This document shows, one piece after another, positions 26,241-36,848 of a stretch of 64,000 nucleotides of DNA. A program made the translations under genes and the position numbers. Positions within the stretch are counted from its first letter, which is position 1. The number at the start of each line of letters is the position of its first letter. The notes beneath the pieces were generated by a model. That model made no database searches and was not told the DNA's origin. It saw nothing but the letters and a program-made list of their open reading frames with translations. Origin of the DNA: Euwallacea fornicatus (Eukaryota > Arthropoda > Insecta > Coleoptera > Curculionidae); the NCBI RefSeq assembly GCF_040115645.1, contig NC_089555.1, positions 1,240,001 through 1,304,000 on the forward strand. Direction: 5' to 3'.

Positions 26241-26942
26241 CAGGGTCGAAGGGCAAGAGAATCTCTAGATTGATGATTCACTACGAATTTGTTTGCTTTC
26301 TTAGAGTTGAATTATGAATCTCTCCCTCACAATTGTTATTGGGGTACTAAAATAACGGTAACCGTTGAACAAAATAGGCTTAAAGGTTATTGATTTACCC
26401 TTCGTAAGCAGATATTGGTCGTCGCTTAAATATCGCTGACAAAGAGAGTTCGAAAGGGAGTCTGTTACGGTTCTCCTCTAAATTATATTCACCGAGATTT
26501 GGGCATAATGCACCATTAGAAATCGATTTATTACATTTGGAGTTTTACTGATTCGTAAAATAGGGTCTTCTGGTTAAAGGTACGTGGAAATAAAATTCTC
26601 GGGGTGGTGAATTATTTACCTTCGAGGACGTAATCGAGGATAATTTGATGGAGCTGGGTGTCTGAAGTGGAAGTTGAGGTCTTCAGCCCCTTTCTTTATA
26701 TCACAATTTATGCCTTGAGACCTACATCAATTCGCACAACTCTTAAGAAAAGACTTGCGAGTTGTAAGCCTCGAGGATATGGGATTTGCTGAGCTGACCG
26801 TGAAAAAGACAATATTTGCCATCCTTTGGGTTAAGTAAATAATTCGCTTCTTAACGAAGAAGGACTGGCCACAGCACCGCTCTTAGATAATTGCAATAGA
26901 ACTAATGGGAAATGAGCTTAGATTTTAGCCAAAGCTATGGCT
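26241..26942. other. Spacer downstream of the intact esterase
   Basis: No gene recognised between the 272-bp repeat and the esterase 3' end. Confidence 0.45.
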
Positions 26943-26948
26943 TTTATT
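26943..26948 (-). terminator. Polyadenylation signal of the intact esterase gene
   Basis: TTTATT on the plus strand is AATAAA on the minus strand, only 16 bases past the stop codon at 26964-26966. The tail would be short but is the first signal available. Confidence 0.5.
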
Positions 26949-26963
26949 TGCAACAAATAATCA

Positions 26964-29900
26964 TCAATAGGTGTCATACGGCCTGTGCCCGAACTTCCCA
27001 TACAAACTGTCCCAAAATGCCATTCTATTTGCCTTAGGTTTTCCAGAAGTGATCTTCAAGTCAGTGTCTTCATAGTTCCCAATGTTGACATGCTGAAAGC
27101 TGTCCGGAGTCACTTTAGGCCACGTAAGGTTTTGAAGAACCGCCTCAGGTTTTGGCGTGGGATTTCTGAAGACGCCAACATTAACTAAATCTCTGGACGA
27201 AACGGAAGGTTACCTGTATTTCACGAAATTGGCCCATATCTTGACCAGTCTTTTGCTTATCAATTGATCCCCCAGGGAATAGGAGATTAGAGGCTTGCCT
27301 CCATAGATGTAAATACCTTCAGAGACATGCGAAACATTGCCAGATCCTAATTAAATGAAGAAAGTTTGACTGAAAAAATATGCAAATACGGCTGTTAAAG
27401 AAGGGCAGGGCTAAAATCGGGAGTGTCCAGAATTTTATTTAATTTTCTGAATTCTGATATGTGTATGTGTAGTGTCTCTGAACATAATATCATAAATTTA
27501 ACCACATATTCTAGGTCCCAAAGTATGACGAAAACTTTATATAAAAATATATCGAAAGACGCTTCGTTTTCGATATACAAGGTGTAAAAACTTGGTTCCT
27601 GAGGACGGTTTTGATTAATATTTTCGAAACGTTTCGAGATAAATTAATGAAGTTTTATACTTTGTCATAGCATTTTCTGTTCTTTCCGAGTTTCCATAAA
27701 AACATTATCACATTTTTGCAGAGGGTAATATGGAAGAACAACAAAAAAAGTACCTAAACTGTTTTGTACTTAAGTTTATTAATGATTTTACGGGAAAAAT
27801 TTTAAAGTTGAAGATTCTCACGTAGGAAAGCCACACTTGTTAAAAGTCGAAATCTCCAATGGTTTTGAGAAAATTGAGATTTAATACATCGATGTGTATT
27901 ATGTTTTATCAGATAAATATCAGACAGCATTTATTAATAAAGTCTGGTGGTGAAAACGATAATGATTAATTAGAAAGAAAATAAAATTAATAAAAATGGT
28001 TTAAATCTCATGTTTATTTAATGGTATTCACTGATTTGTTAAATCCCAATTTTTTAATACCTTTTCATGTAAAAATCCTAAAATTTTATATTTTTTCGAT
28101 AAAATCGTCAAAAAAGTTAAGTACAAAAAAATCAGATAGTCCGTATTACCTGTCTCTGGAAAAATTTCGTAATGTCTTTACAGAGACACAGAAAGAGCAC
28201 AAAATGTTATAATAAAATACAACATTTCGTTAATTTCTCTCGAAACGTTTCGAAAATATTAATCAAAACCATCCTCAGAGACCCACTTTTTACACAATGA
28301 TTATCGAAAACGAAGCGCCTTTCGACATATTTTAATATGAAGTTTTCGTCATATTTTGGGATCAGGAATACGTGGTAGAATTCATAATATTATGTATAGA
28401 GGCGCTTTGCAGAAAATATTTGGCTCAAACCTGGATATCCCGTATTCCCTCCATCCAAGTCCCCAGTAAAGGAAAATTGATAATAGAACACGTCAGTGAA
28501 TCTAGCTTGAAGTTCGGCATGCTTGGTGGATCCCCTCACATACTCTTGATCTGTATAGTACTAAAATGTTTTTGGTTCACCATCATTAACTCCCTTAAGG
28601 CACTGTAATACCTGTAAAACTGCTAAGGGATTTTGAATGTAATCACTTGAAGGGGAATATTGCTTTTTAATAAACCGCCCAACTTCTGCCCGCTTCTCTT
28701 CATTTGCGACATTCATGCCCTGAGGGTTTAGAAGAGAGGGAGTGGTGTCATAGGCTCTCAGATAATTTTCATCCTGAAATGTCCTATCAAGCAATCCTTC
28801 TTCAGAACAGACACCCATGAAAACTGGGACCCGATTGAAGCTCCCATTAATAAGTTGCTCGTACATTTTCTCTGGAACTATTGGATTTTGGCTATTACTA
28901 TCGATTACTGGTGCAAAGTAGTAGCCCTGCAGCACAGGGTTCCGCTCTAGAAAGTTCGGCTGTGCTGAGGCCTATCATAGAAAATGTTCAGTTAGCTGTA
29001 GGGAGGCGGAGGGGTTAGTAGTACCCATTGAGAGTAATGAGAGGCTGCCGCATTAAGGGCCCGAGCCTCAACACCTTGCAACACCTCCAGAAGTTTCTTT
29101 GTGTCATTCGAAATCTCGAATTGAGGATCAATGAAACTGCCTACTCTAAAGGCGATTTGGGTGTGGTTCCTCTGGAAGCCTCCCACGCAAAGCGGAGCTC
29201 CGGACTCCATTATACCCGCAGAGAACAAACCTAGGAATCATTAGGTATATTTTTTTTATCGGGGGAAACATTTACTGTTTTCTTTTTTGTTAGTGGAAAT
29301 AACCATGTTTGGTATCATTAAATAAGCTTTAGAGGCAAACCTTTCGCCTGCGTGCTCAGCACCAAATACCCAACGCTTTTGCTCCCTGCAGATTGTCCCG
29401 AAATGGTCACTTTCTCTGGGTTTCCCCCAAAAGCCGCAATGTTCCTCTGCACCCACTTTAACGCCAAGATTTGATCGCTCAATCCCGCATTTCCTGGGAT
29501 CACTCCATCATCAGTAGCCAAAAATCCTTGATAATCATCAGAAATGTTAATTAGGAATTTCAAAAAATTTCCATGTACCGAAAACTCCTAGACGGTAGTT
29601 CAGGTAAACAACTAGAATATCTTCATCTATGAGGTAATTTGGGGGAGGCCCGCCATTGAGTTTCCCTGAACCGCCATAGAAGCCTCCCCCGTGAATGTTA
29701 ACCAGCACAGGATAGTTTTTGCTGCTGTTTGAAGGGTCCTAATACAGACTCTGCTGGTTTTTGCACTGTTCACGTTAAATTACGTACTTGAGGTGTGAAT
29801 ACGCTTAAATAGAGACAATCCTCAGTTTCTATGCTGCTGTTGCTGTTCATCTGATAACAGACGTTGCTTTTTTCAGTTGTTGCATCGTAAACTTCAGTCC

Positions 29901-30203
29901 AAGAATCCGCAGGTTCGGAAGCCTAATGAGCATTCATTAAAGTTATGAGTTGAAGGCAAGTGAATTACTGACCAAAAATCTCTGGTTACCAATAGGGGCC
30001 TTGCCGAAAGGAATGGAGAAATACGTGTAAAAGGTCTTGCCTGTGAGAGTTTGCTTTGCTACGCCTCTGACGGGGCCTTCGGCGGTGGTTACTTGCTGAC
30101 CCTACGAACGCATTTAAGTCCCTTTAATGAAAATTGTTTTTTTTTGGCTTACCGAAACAAGGGCTACTGGTAAAAACACCAATATGGAAATATTCATCAG
30201 CAT
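26964..30203 (-). CDS. Secreted type-B carboxylesterase (563 aa, 10 exons), intact
   Basis: Exons in transcript order: 30203-30153, 30101-29973, 29922-29788, 29738-29579, 29526-29341, 29230-29025, 28971-28612, 28560-28431, 27346-27214, 27165-26964. All phases agree and the length is typical of insect COesterase (PF00135) proteins. Residues 1-17 look like a signal peptide. Visible motifs: Cys82 with Cys96 in EDCLYL (first disulfide), oxyanion hole HGGGF (121-125), nucleophile Ser204 in GQSAGS, acid Glu347 in GVCSEEG, and His459 in GNVSHVSEG. It should hydrolyse carboxylic esters, for example dietary, hormone, pheromone or xenobiotic esters; the substrate cannot be told. Gly after SAG is replaced by Ser, a mild change. 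The intron 27347-28430 is filled by a hairpin element. The gene is divergent from the damaged copy at 30575. Confidence 0.93.
27468..28408. mobile_element. Near-complete palindromic element inside an esterase intron
   Basis: The left arm (about 27468-27895) pairs with the reverse complement of about 27995-28408; the unpaired centre is only about 100 bp. Clear pairs include acgcttcgttttcgat against gcgcttcgttttcgat, and ttttgattaatattttcgaaacgtttcgag in both arms (27610-27640 and 28235-28270). tatacaaggtgtaaaaa inside the left arm recalls the CAGGGTG end motif. The right arm stops about 22 bases from the exon ending at 28431. Frames at 27395-27580 and 28021-28212 belong to the arms. Confidence 0.88.
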
Positions 30204-30574
30204 TATTTCGCTGTTAGTCGCTTTGTGAGTGATATCTACCATAAGTGTGTTGTTTATTGGGTGCACTTTGATATTATCAGGGAGCATTGAAAAATGATAA
30301 CTGATGACCCTGTTGACAAATGCATTTCAATTATAAAAAATAACGATATTTTATTGCTTATTGTTGATTAATTTAAAAACCCTACTCGGACGTCACTGGT
30401 TGTTAGACCAAATTCGGATTTTGAACAAAAAGGTTTTTTTCCAGATATGAGTATTATTATCTCAGATTTTCACGGAACAACAGGCATAACAAACCACACG
30501 AATTGCAAGTACTGAATGCGCCTACAAGAAGGTACCGTTTAGTCACATTTCAGCACATTTGTGCTATTCTTACC
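30204..30574. promoter_or_regulatory. Divergent promoter region between two esterase genes
   Basis: 371 bp separate the start codons of the minus-strand esterase (30203) and the plus-strand copy (30575), so both promoters must lie here. The region is AT-rich, with tataaaaaata near 30334. No unequivocal TATA/start pair can be assigned to either side. Confidence 0.5.
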
Positions 30575-33500
30575 ATGAGGGCAAATACCCTGATTCTGTT
30601 AATAACCATCTTATTAGATGCCGAGACTTTGGTATCCAACTCTGAATGATTTCCTTCGAAAATTTCACGTACCGAACACTTCCAGGCTCAGCAAGTCACC
30701 ACCCCAGATGGGCCCATTAAAGGCACCATTGAGACCACCAGCACTGGAAAAACTTATTGTTCATTTCATTCTATTCCGTATGCTAAACCTCCAATTGGAT
30801 CCAGACGTCTTCAGATAGGACTTTAGAATCTTCTTGTTTTAATTCGTGTTTAACGATAGCTGGGTGTAGAATCCAGAGCCGTCAGATCCATGGACAGAAG
30901 TCCATGATGGTTCCGCAGAGAATCCCAATATTTGCTATCAAGTTAATGCGGATTATCCCCAGGAAAATGAGGATCGCCCGCATATGAATGTATTTACCCC
31001 TCAGGTGAGATTTGCTCAGTAGCCATCGCCATAGCCATAGCTCATTAACGTTACAGAAAATTTTTGTTGTCTCCATTAGGACCCCTCCGAAGTGGGAGAA
31101 AGTCTCCCAATTATGGTAAACATCCATGGAGGAGGATTCGAGGGGGGTTCAGTGCTGGTTAGCTCTGACGCCACTGGAGGAATATATCCCACCTATTTCA
31201 TGGACGAAGGCCTCGTTTTTGTGTCAGTTAATTACAGACTAGAGCTTTTCGGTGAGTTTTCAAAAAACTCCCTAGTGAAGTATCGACAGGAAAATTCTTT
31301 ATTTTTAACTAGTCCTCAATCAGGTATCGATTCCGGCAATTAAAAATCAGATTTCCGGCTATTCGACAGTAAAGTGTGAGAATTTAATGGATTGCCAATT
31401 GAGTTTTCAATTTTTTTTAATTCCCTAGACAGCCACTGTCTGACCATTTAATTAAATATATTTGTCACTGGTAAATTTCACTGCTAATTACAATTTTATT
31501 TTATTCAATAGGTTTTCTCTCAACTGGAGATGACGTTATCCCCTCAAATCTAGGCCTGAAAGACCAAATTTTAGCCCTCAAATGGGTGCAAAGGAATATT
31601 GCAGCGTTCGGTGGAGATCCTTCAAGGGTTACTATAAGCGGACAGTCTGCAGGGGGAGCCTCTGTTGACTATCTGATTCTAAGCCCTGCCGCCACAGACT
31701 TATTTTCTGCTGCTATTATGGAGTCAGGCACTCCTTTCAGTCCATGGGCGTATCAGAGGAACGAAACTGAAATTACCTTCAAGACAGCCAGTTTTATCGA
31801 CTCGCAGTTCGACCAATCGACTGATTCACAGAAATTGCTTGAGGTGCTGCAAAGTGCTGATGCCGCAGCTATTGATGAAACTGGGACCGACTATCTTACT
31901 TGGGTGGGTGTTCAAGAGCCAAATGCGTTGAAGGCTAGTATTCACGAAAATCAAATTAATCGTTATTCTGGGCCCCGTATCACTCCACATGCATTCATTT
32001 TCTCCGTGATATTACCAATTCATCTGTTTTTGTTTTTTTACTCAAAAACTGGCTCAAAAATGGAAACAGGTGTCACTTTCAATGAAATATTTGCGAAAAC
32101 GCGCAAATTGTCAACAAAATCACTTGGTGCCGAAGTCTACGAATCAAAGAAAAATTTCCAATTTTGTCTATCGAAACCCTCATTTGCCTCCACAATTCGT
32201 GTCGACTCATGACTTAACGCTAATATTAATTGCTGCGCAGCATACGTTGGTCTTATTTTAGCACACGCTCTTAAACGAGAAGAAGAGATGCGACTGGATA
32301 TCATCTACATCCAGAGCCTAGTTTACTCGTCAGGTTAGCAGCACCACATCGTTTGTCTTCGTCTAATTCATATTGGAAGCTAAGGCACCACCATGATGCG
32401 GGGCAGGTGGCGCTGAGCACATGATCGAAAGTTGAAAACATCCGCGCAGTGGCGGTAAATGAGAATTTCCATAGTAAAAGCCGCAATTTTTCTTATTAAG
32501 GTTCGTGCTTGTAGTATGGGGTATGGAGTATTCCAGGCATGTCCTTGGTTTATGCTGATTATTTGATGCGTTAAGACATTGTTTCTAACTTTTTTCTTAA
32601 GTAAAGCGGTTTACTAACTGCAACTCTTACCGTGTAGGAGATAGCAATGATAGAGCATCGGATTTGGGACACCTTGTATGGGTAAAAATTAAAAAGAAAG
32701 TGATAATGTTAAAACATCATTTTTTGCAGGAAAACAGTAACAATTACATAACACGAAACAACGCCGCAAGACTGTTTAATGAGACAGCCAATCCACATTA
32801 TTACATTATTTAATTTGCCGACCCATTATAATGTTTATTCAAATTACACGGTTCAAGATTCACTAAACACTTGTAGGCAGCTGTTTTTATATTTCTTATG
32901 TTCGTCCACGTTTCGATGGCTCTAGGCAGGTTATTATGTAATTTTAAACAACTGTGTACGTGCTCACGTAGAGATAAACGATATTTAAAAACAGCATAAT
33001 CTAACGTCCATGTATCAGCGTCCTCACATTAGGCCGCAGTAGGCTCTCAATGGAATTAATGAAAATTGCAAAGAGGAGGACCCTAATGTGCTCCCCGGGG
33101 AGTCCCCGGCTCACACTAAACGATCCTGACGAAGCTTTCATAACACCTGTCCAGCAACTGCGAACTCATTTCTACCAAAAAAAATATGATTTCAGCTAAT
33201 TCTATGATTGCTTAATTATGCCGAGGCTTCCAGATTCTTATATAAAATTTCATGCTTCAGATTACAAGCCTTGCTCAGGTCAAGAAACATACTCATGGGC
33301 AATTCTCGGTTTTCCATTGAATCCATTGAGGAAGCTAAATATTACTCTTTGTGTGGATCTCTAGTAACTTGTTTAATTGTTAGAATTTTTACATAGGATG
33401 CGGCACAGCCTGATGCAGTCTACAGACTCGCGATGCAACAAGGTTTTCAATATGCTCCAGTAACCGACACTTTCTCTAGTCATCCAGTACTGCCGGATAA

Positions 33501-34438
33501 TCAATACGAACTGGCTGCAAATGGGAGAGTAAACAAAGTTCCAATTCTAATTGGCACGTGTTCCGAAGAAGGGTTGGTTAACTTAGACGGTACTAATTTA
33601 ATTCATAAAAACTGCACTATCATTGGCAATAATATTTCAGCATACGTGGATTATTACTTAAGCACTTATGACGCTACTCCTGACTTCTTAGTGCCGCAGG
33701 ATATGCATAGTGCTGACGAGCAAAGCTGGAACGAAGTCGGAAATTTAATTAAGCAGGAATATTCCCCATCGGGTACTTTTGCCAATAACAAACTCGCGGG
33801 AATTCAGGTAAATTAGTCCGTCCTAGAAAACCAAGATTAGCACTTAGCAGGTGGAATTCCATAGTACTTCACAGATCAGGACTTCGTGAGGGGCGCAACT
33901 AAATTTGCTGAACTGCATTCCGACCATTCAGACGTTTACTATTACCAGTTTTCTTACACAGGAACTTTGGGCTTTAATACTGAGCATAAATATCCTGGCA
34001 AGTATAACGGGAATTGTTACATTTTGAGTAATTATTATTCTTTGAGGGTCTGGCAATGTGACCCATGTGGAAGAGTGGGGATACCTGCCTTTTTGACAGT
34101 CAGTGGCCAGCTATCCCAGTGATCATCAGCTTGTGCACAGGCGGTTGGTCAGGCTCTGGACCAATTTTGTGAAATATTAGCAAGTTTAAGTTCATCCTGT
34201 GTATCTCTCTCTCTCTATAATTGCCTAAAATTTCAGCAATCCTACACCCACAGAACACGAACTTCTTCAGAGGGTTCTATGGGCCACAGTGACCTCAAGC
34301 GATTTCCAATATTTGAATATAGGCAATTACGAAGAAACAGACTTAAATGTGGAGCAACGCAAACCAAAGCTGGAAAAAATGGCCTTTTGGGAGAATATTT
34401 ACGCCAATTATGGGATCAGGCCCTTTGATACTTACTAA
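30575..34438 (+). pseudogene. Type-B carboxylesterase copy with a lost splice donor and a premature stop
   Basis: Exons: 30575-30631, 30686-30814, 30870-31004, 31080-31251, 31512-31903, 33397-33807, 33865-33997, 34047-34179, 34237-34438; 587 aa if all read through. Signal peptide, HGGGF (123-127), GQSAGG with Ser210, GTCSEEG and GNVTH (His483) are all present. Lesions: the donor after exon 2 reads AT instead of GT at 30815, and a TGA at 34094-34096 stands where the fourth copy has Trp, cutting the chain after about 492 residues. The EDCLYL Cys is Arg (EDRPHM), so the first disulfide is gone. Two introns use GC donors (33998 gcaagt, 34180 gcaagt). Exons 2, 3, 8 and 9 match the intact gene in length exactly. 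Either a young pseudogene or a gene harmed by sequence errors; two independent lesions favour the first. Confidence 0.85.
32850..33340 (-). mobile_element. Non-LTR retrotransposon reverse-transcriptase fragment
   Basis: On the minus strand FLDLSKACNLKHEILYKNLE (about 33300-33230) matches the catalytic-Asp block of jockey/CR1-like reverse transcriptases (usual FLDLSKAFDTVNHEILLKKL). Further on, GLPGEHIRVLLFAIFINSIE (about 33110-33050) matches the GVPQGSxLGPLLFxIFIND block, and LIHGR-stop-IMLF sits where the YADD motif is expected. Stops and missing active-site residues show it is dead. It lies in the 1.5-kb fifth intron of the damaged esterase copy. Confidence 0.7.
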
Positions 34439-34504
34439 ACATGTCTCATGAGGGAATTGTGATATTTGATATTGAAATATAGCACTTGTCTTATTGAAAA
34501 AAGC

Positions 34505-34510
34505 ATTAAA
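34505..34510 (+). terminator. Possible polyadenylation signal ATTAAA
   Basis: ATTAAA lies 66 bases after the terminal TAA of the preceding esterase copy and is followed by a GT-rich stretch (ggtgttttcatttc). Confidence 0.4.
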
Positions 34511-34559
34511 GGTGTTTTCATTTCATCGCTTTATGGGACATAAATGGGCCCAATGAAAT

Positions 34560-35104
34560 ATTGCTTCCTTTGGCGGTGCTTCCCAAAGGGCATAAGTGGT
34601 CAGTCTGCCAGAGCTGAACATCTAATTCTTAGTCTTTCGGTCAAACCCAAGCGGTACTATTTTATCCTGAAATTTTGTTTTGGTTTGAGCTTGGCTCTAG
34701 GAAGATTTAATGATGTAACTCATGCCAAATAGGCTTGATATCTTCCCATGGTAGATTCATAGTAAACCTCCATCCACCCATAAATCTACTCGTATATCAT
34801 CGGCCTGTTAGGCTTTGCAGCAACTCTGCAAAGTACCAGTAAGTTTCAAAATTAACTCAAACGTATTATAATAACTGCATGGAAACTCCTATTAAATTTC
34901 AGTAATCCTACACCCACTGCAGAGGAACTCCTTCAGGGGATCGTGTGGCTTAAAGTGGCCAGATGCAACTTTCAATATTTAAATATCGGCAACTTTACGA
35001 GAATGAACTTGACTGCTTGTAATGGCAATCCGAAGGTTGAAAGAATGGCTTTCTGGAAGAATCTTTATTGTATATACGGAGCCAGGGCCTTTGAGCCTTC
35101 TTAG
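34560..35104 (+). pseudogene. Third carboxylesterase copy, fragments only
   Basis: A piece of the nucleophile exon remains (ISGQSAR..EHLILS, about 34594-34635), then DVTHAK with a stop (34711-34730) from the His exon, then VRLCSNSAKY (about 34805-34838). The last exon, 34903-35104, keeps the exact 202-nt length of its paralogs and an open frame (NPTPTAEELLQGIVW ... YGARAFEPS). The N-terminal half and the middle are missing, so this is an internally deleted tandem duplicate. Confidence 0.8.
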
Positions 35105-36848
35105 ATGAGAAGTAATCTCAATGGGAAATCTTAATTGGGGGATTGCGAGTGCTGGATATGATGGAAATGATTACATAAAGTTTATTTGAAGTATTTATTT
35201 ATTAAGTTATCCTGAGTGCATTCAATTGGGGATTTAAAGAGATTTAGTACTTACTCTGGCTTTTGAACTATGTAGATTTCAATCTCTATTGATGGACGTA
35301 GAAAGAAGTTTTTCCGAGTTAAAATTTTTTTCCGGATCTCAGAATTGTTCTCCACACATCACTGGCAAAGCTGGAGTGGTGCAACAGATGTAGTATCTGA
35401 GAATCTTCTTCAGAGTGTCTTTGGAGCAACTTCAAGACTTTAATGCGCAATATGGTTCGTTATTATCTCCCGTTACTTAAGAAAAAGCGCACTCATACAA
35501 AAACATCAAAATACACACTTGAACGTAAAAAATCAGATAACACAAGTATCATTTAATTTCAATCTCACACAGATTGTTTAGTTTTATATCGGTTTTGATA
35601 ATTTTTTTGCTAAATTGTATGCGTTTTTATTTTAATCTTTATTGGATATTAATTTTACGAAAAGTCGTGATTAACTTGTCATCATACGGGAGAAGCCTAG
35701 CGGTGTTTTTTGATCAAGATTTCTGAACACCCTGTGGAAGAATCTGAAAGCACTATACGATATCTTTTTATGGAACTGTAAAACTTCATGCTTTTATAAC
35801 ATTATTTTCTTTATTCGTAACAATTCATCCATTTCGAAAAGAATTACAAATTTTCTGACAAAAAGATGTGATTTAGGGAAAAAAATCAGAACGTGTCGAA
35901 CAAATAAATAATAATATAAATAACATTTTAATCAAGAAACATTAGTTAGCAGTAATTTCCTAGATGAACTGGAGATACATTAAATTGGCCTCCTCGTAGT
36001 CCCGACCTAAACCCAATTGAACATGTGTGGGACATGCTGGGAAGACGTATTCGCCACAAATAGTTGGAAACCATTGCAGACTTTGGAGTAGCCCTTCTTG
36101 AAGAGTGGGAAGATATTCCTCAAAGTCTAATTGTTAATTATGTCCTAAGCTAGCCTCGCAGCATGGCAGCTGTCATTAGAGCACGAGCAACAAAGACACG
36201 CCGTGTTTATTTATCTTTAACTTGGATATAAATTTATGTTGTTTGTTATTGTTTATTAGTTTGATATCTTTTGATTTTCTTTTGGTAAATCGTATTTTTT
36301 TGTTAAAAAAATGTAATGTCTTTGAAAATGGATGCATTGATATGAATAAAAAAAAGGGACGTTAAGGAAACACAAAGCTTTATAATGGCGTACAAAGATA
36401 TCTCATGTTGTCCTTTGATTTTTTCACAGAATATTCAGAAATCTAGATCGGAAGGTTTGACTCTGCATAAAGAAAAAAATTTTTAAATTTTGGCTAAATT
36501 AAAATCCAGTAATGATTAAAATGAACACGACTACAATTTCTCAAAAAAAAAGTCAAAATCGATGCAAAATTAAAAAAATCTTGCAAAATTGAAATTGGAT
36601 AATGTTTATGTTGTGCGATTTTTTTGTCAATAAGTTTAATATCAAAACACTCTAAAACATTCCAATTTATTTAGAAAATGCTGATTCGGACTATAGATGC
36701 GTCACTTCTTATTAGATTTCGTAATACTCACATTACTCTCATCACGGGCACGGGTAGGCTTATCTTCTTGCCATGTCTCTCGCTTGCAGATTCTTTAGTA
36801 TTTATTCACGAGTTCAAAGCATTAAATCATCTAAAAGGACCTTTTTAG
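35105..36848. other. Spacer between esterase remnants, containing transposon debris
   Basis: Contains a CAGGGTG-type end near 35730 (gaacaccctgtgg) and the Tc1 fragment listed next. No gene seen. Confidence 0.5.
35980..36231 (+). mobile_element. Tc1-like transposase C-terminal fragment
   Basis: LNWPPRSPDLNPIEHVWDML at 35980-36040 is the hallmark second catalytic block of Tc1 transposases. It continues with GRRIRHK, a stop, and further in-frame homology to about 36230 (RARATKTRRVY) with another stop. The upstream part of the transposase is absent. Inactive. Confidence 0.85.

Noticed and set aside
30815..30869. U12-type (AT-AC) intron in the plus-strand esterase
   Set aside because: The donor ATAGGA does not fit the ATATCC consensus and the intron ends in AG; a mutated GT donor is simpler.
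31586..32212. 208-codon esterase frame as a separate gene
   Set aside because: Its first part is exon 5 of the plus-strand esterase copy; the rest is read-through into the intron past the donor at 31904.
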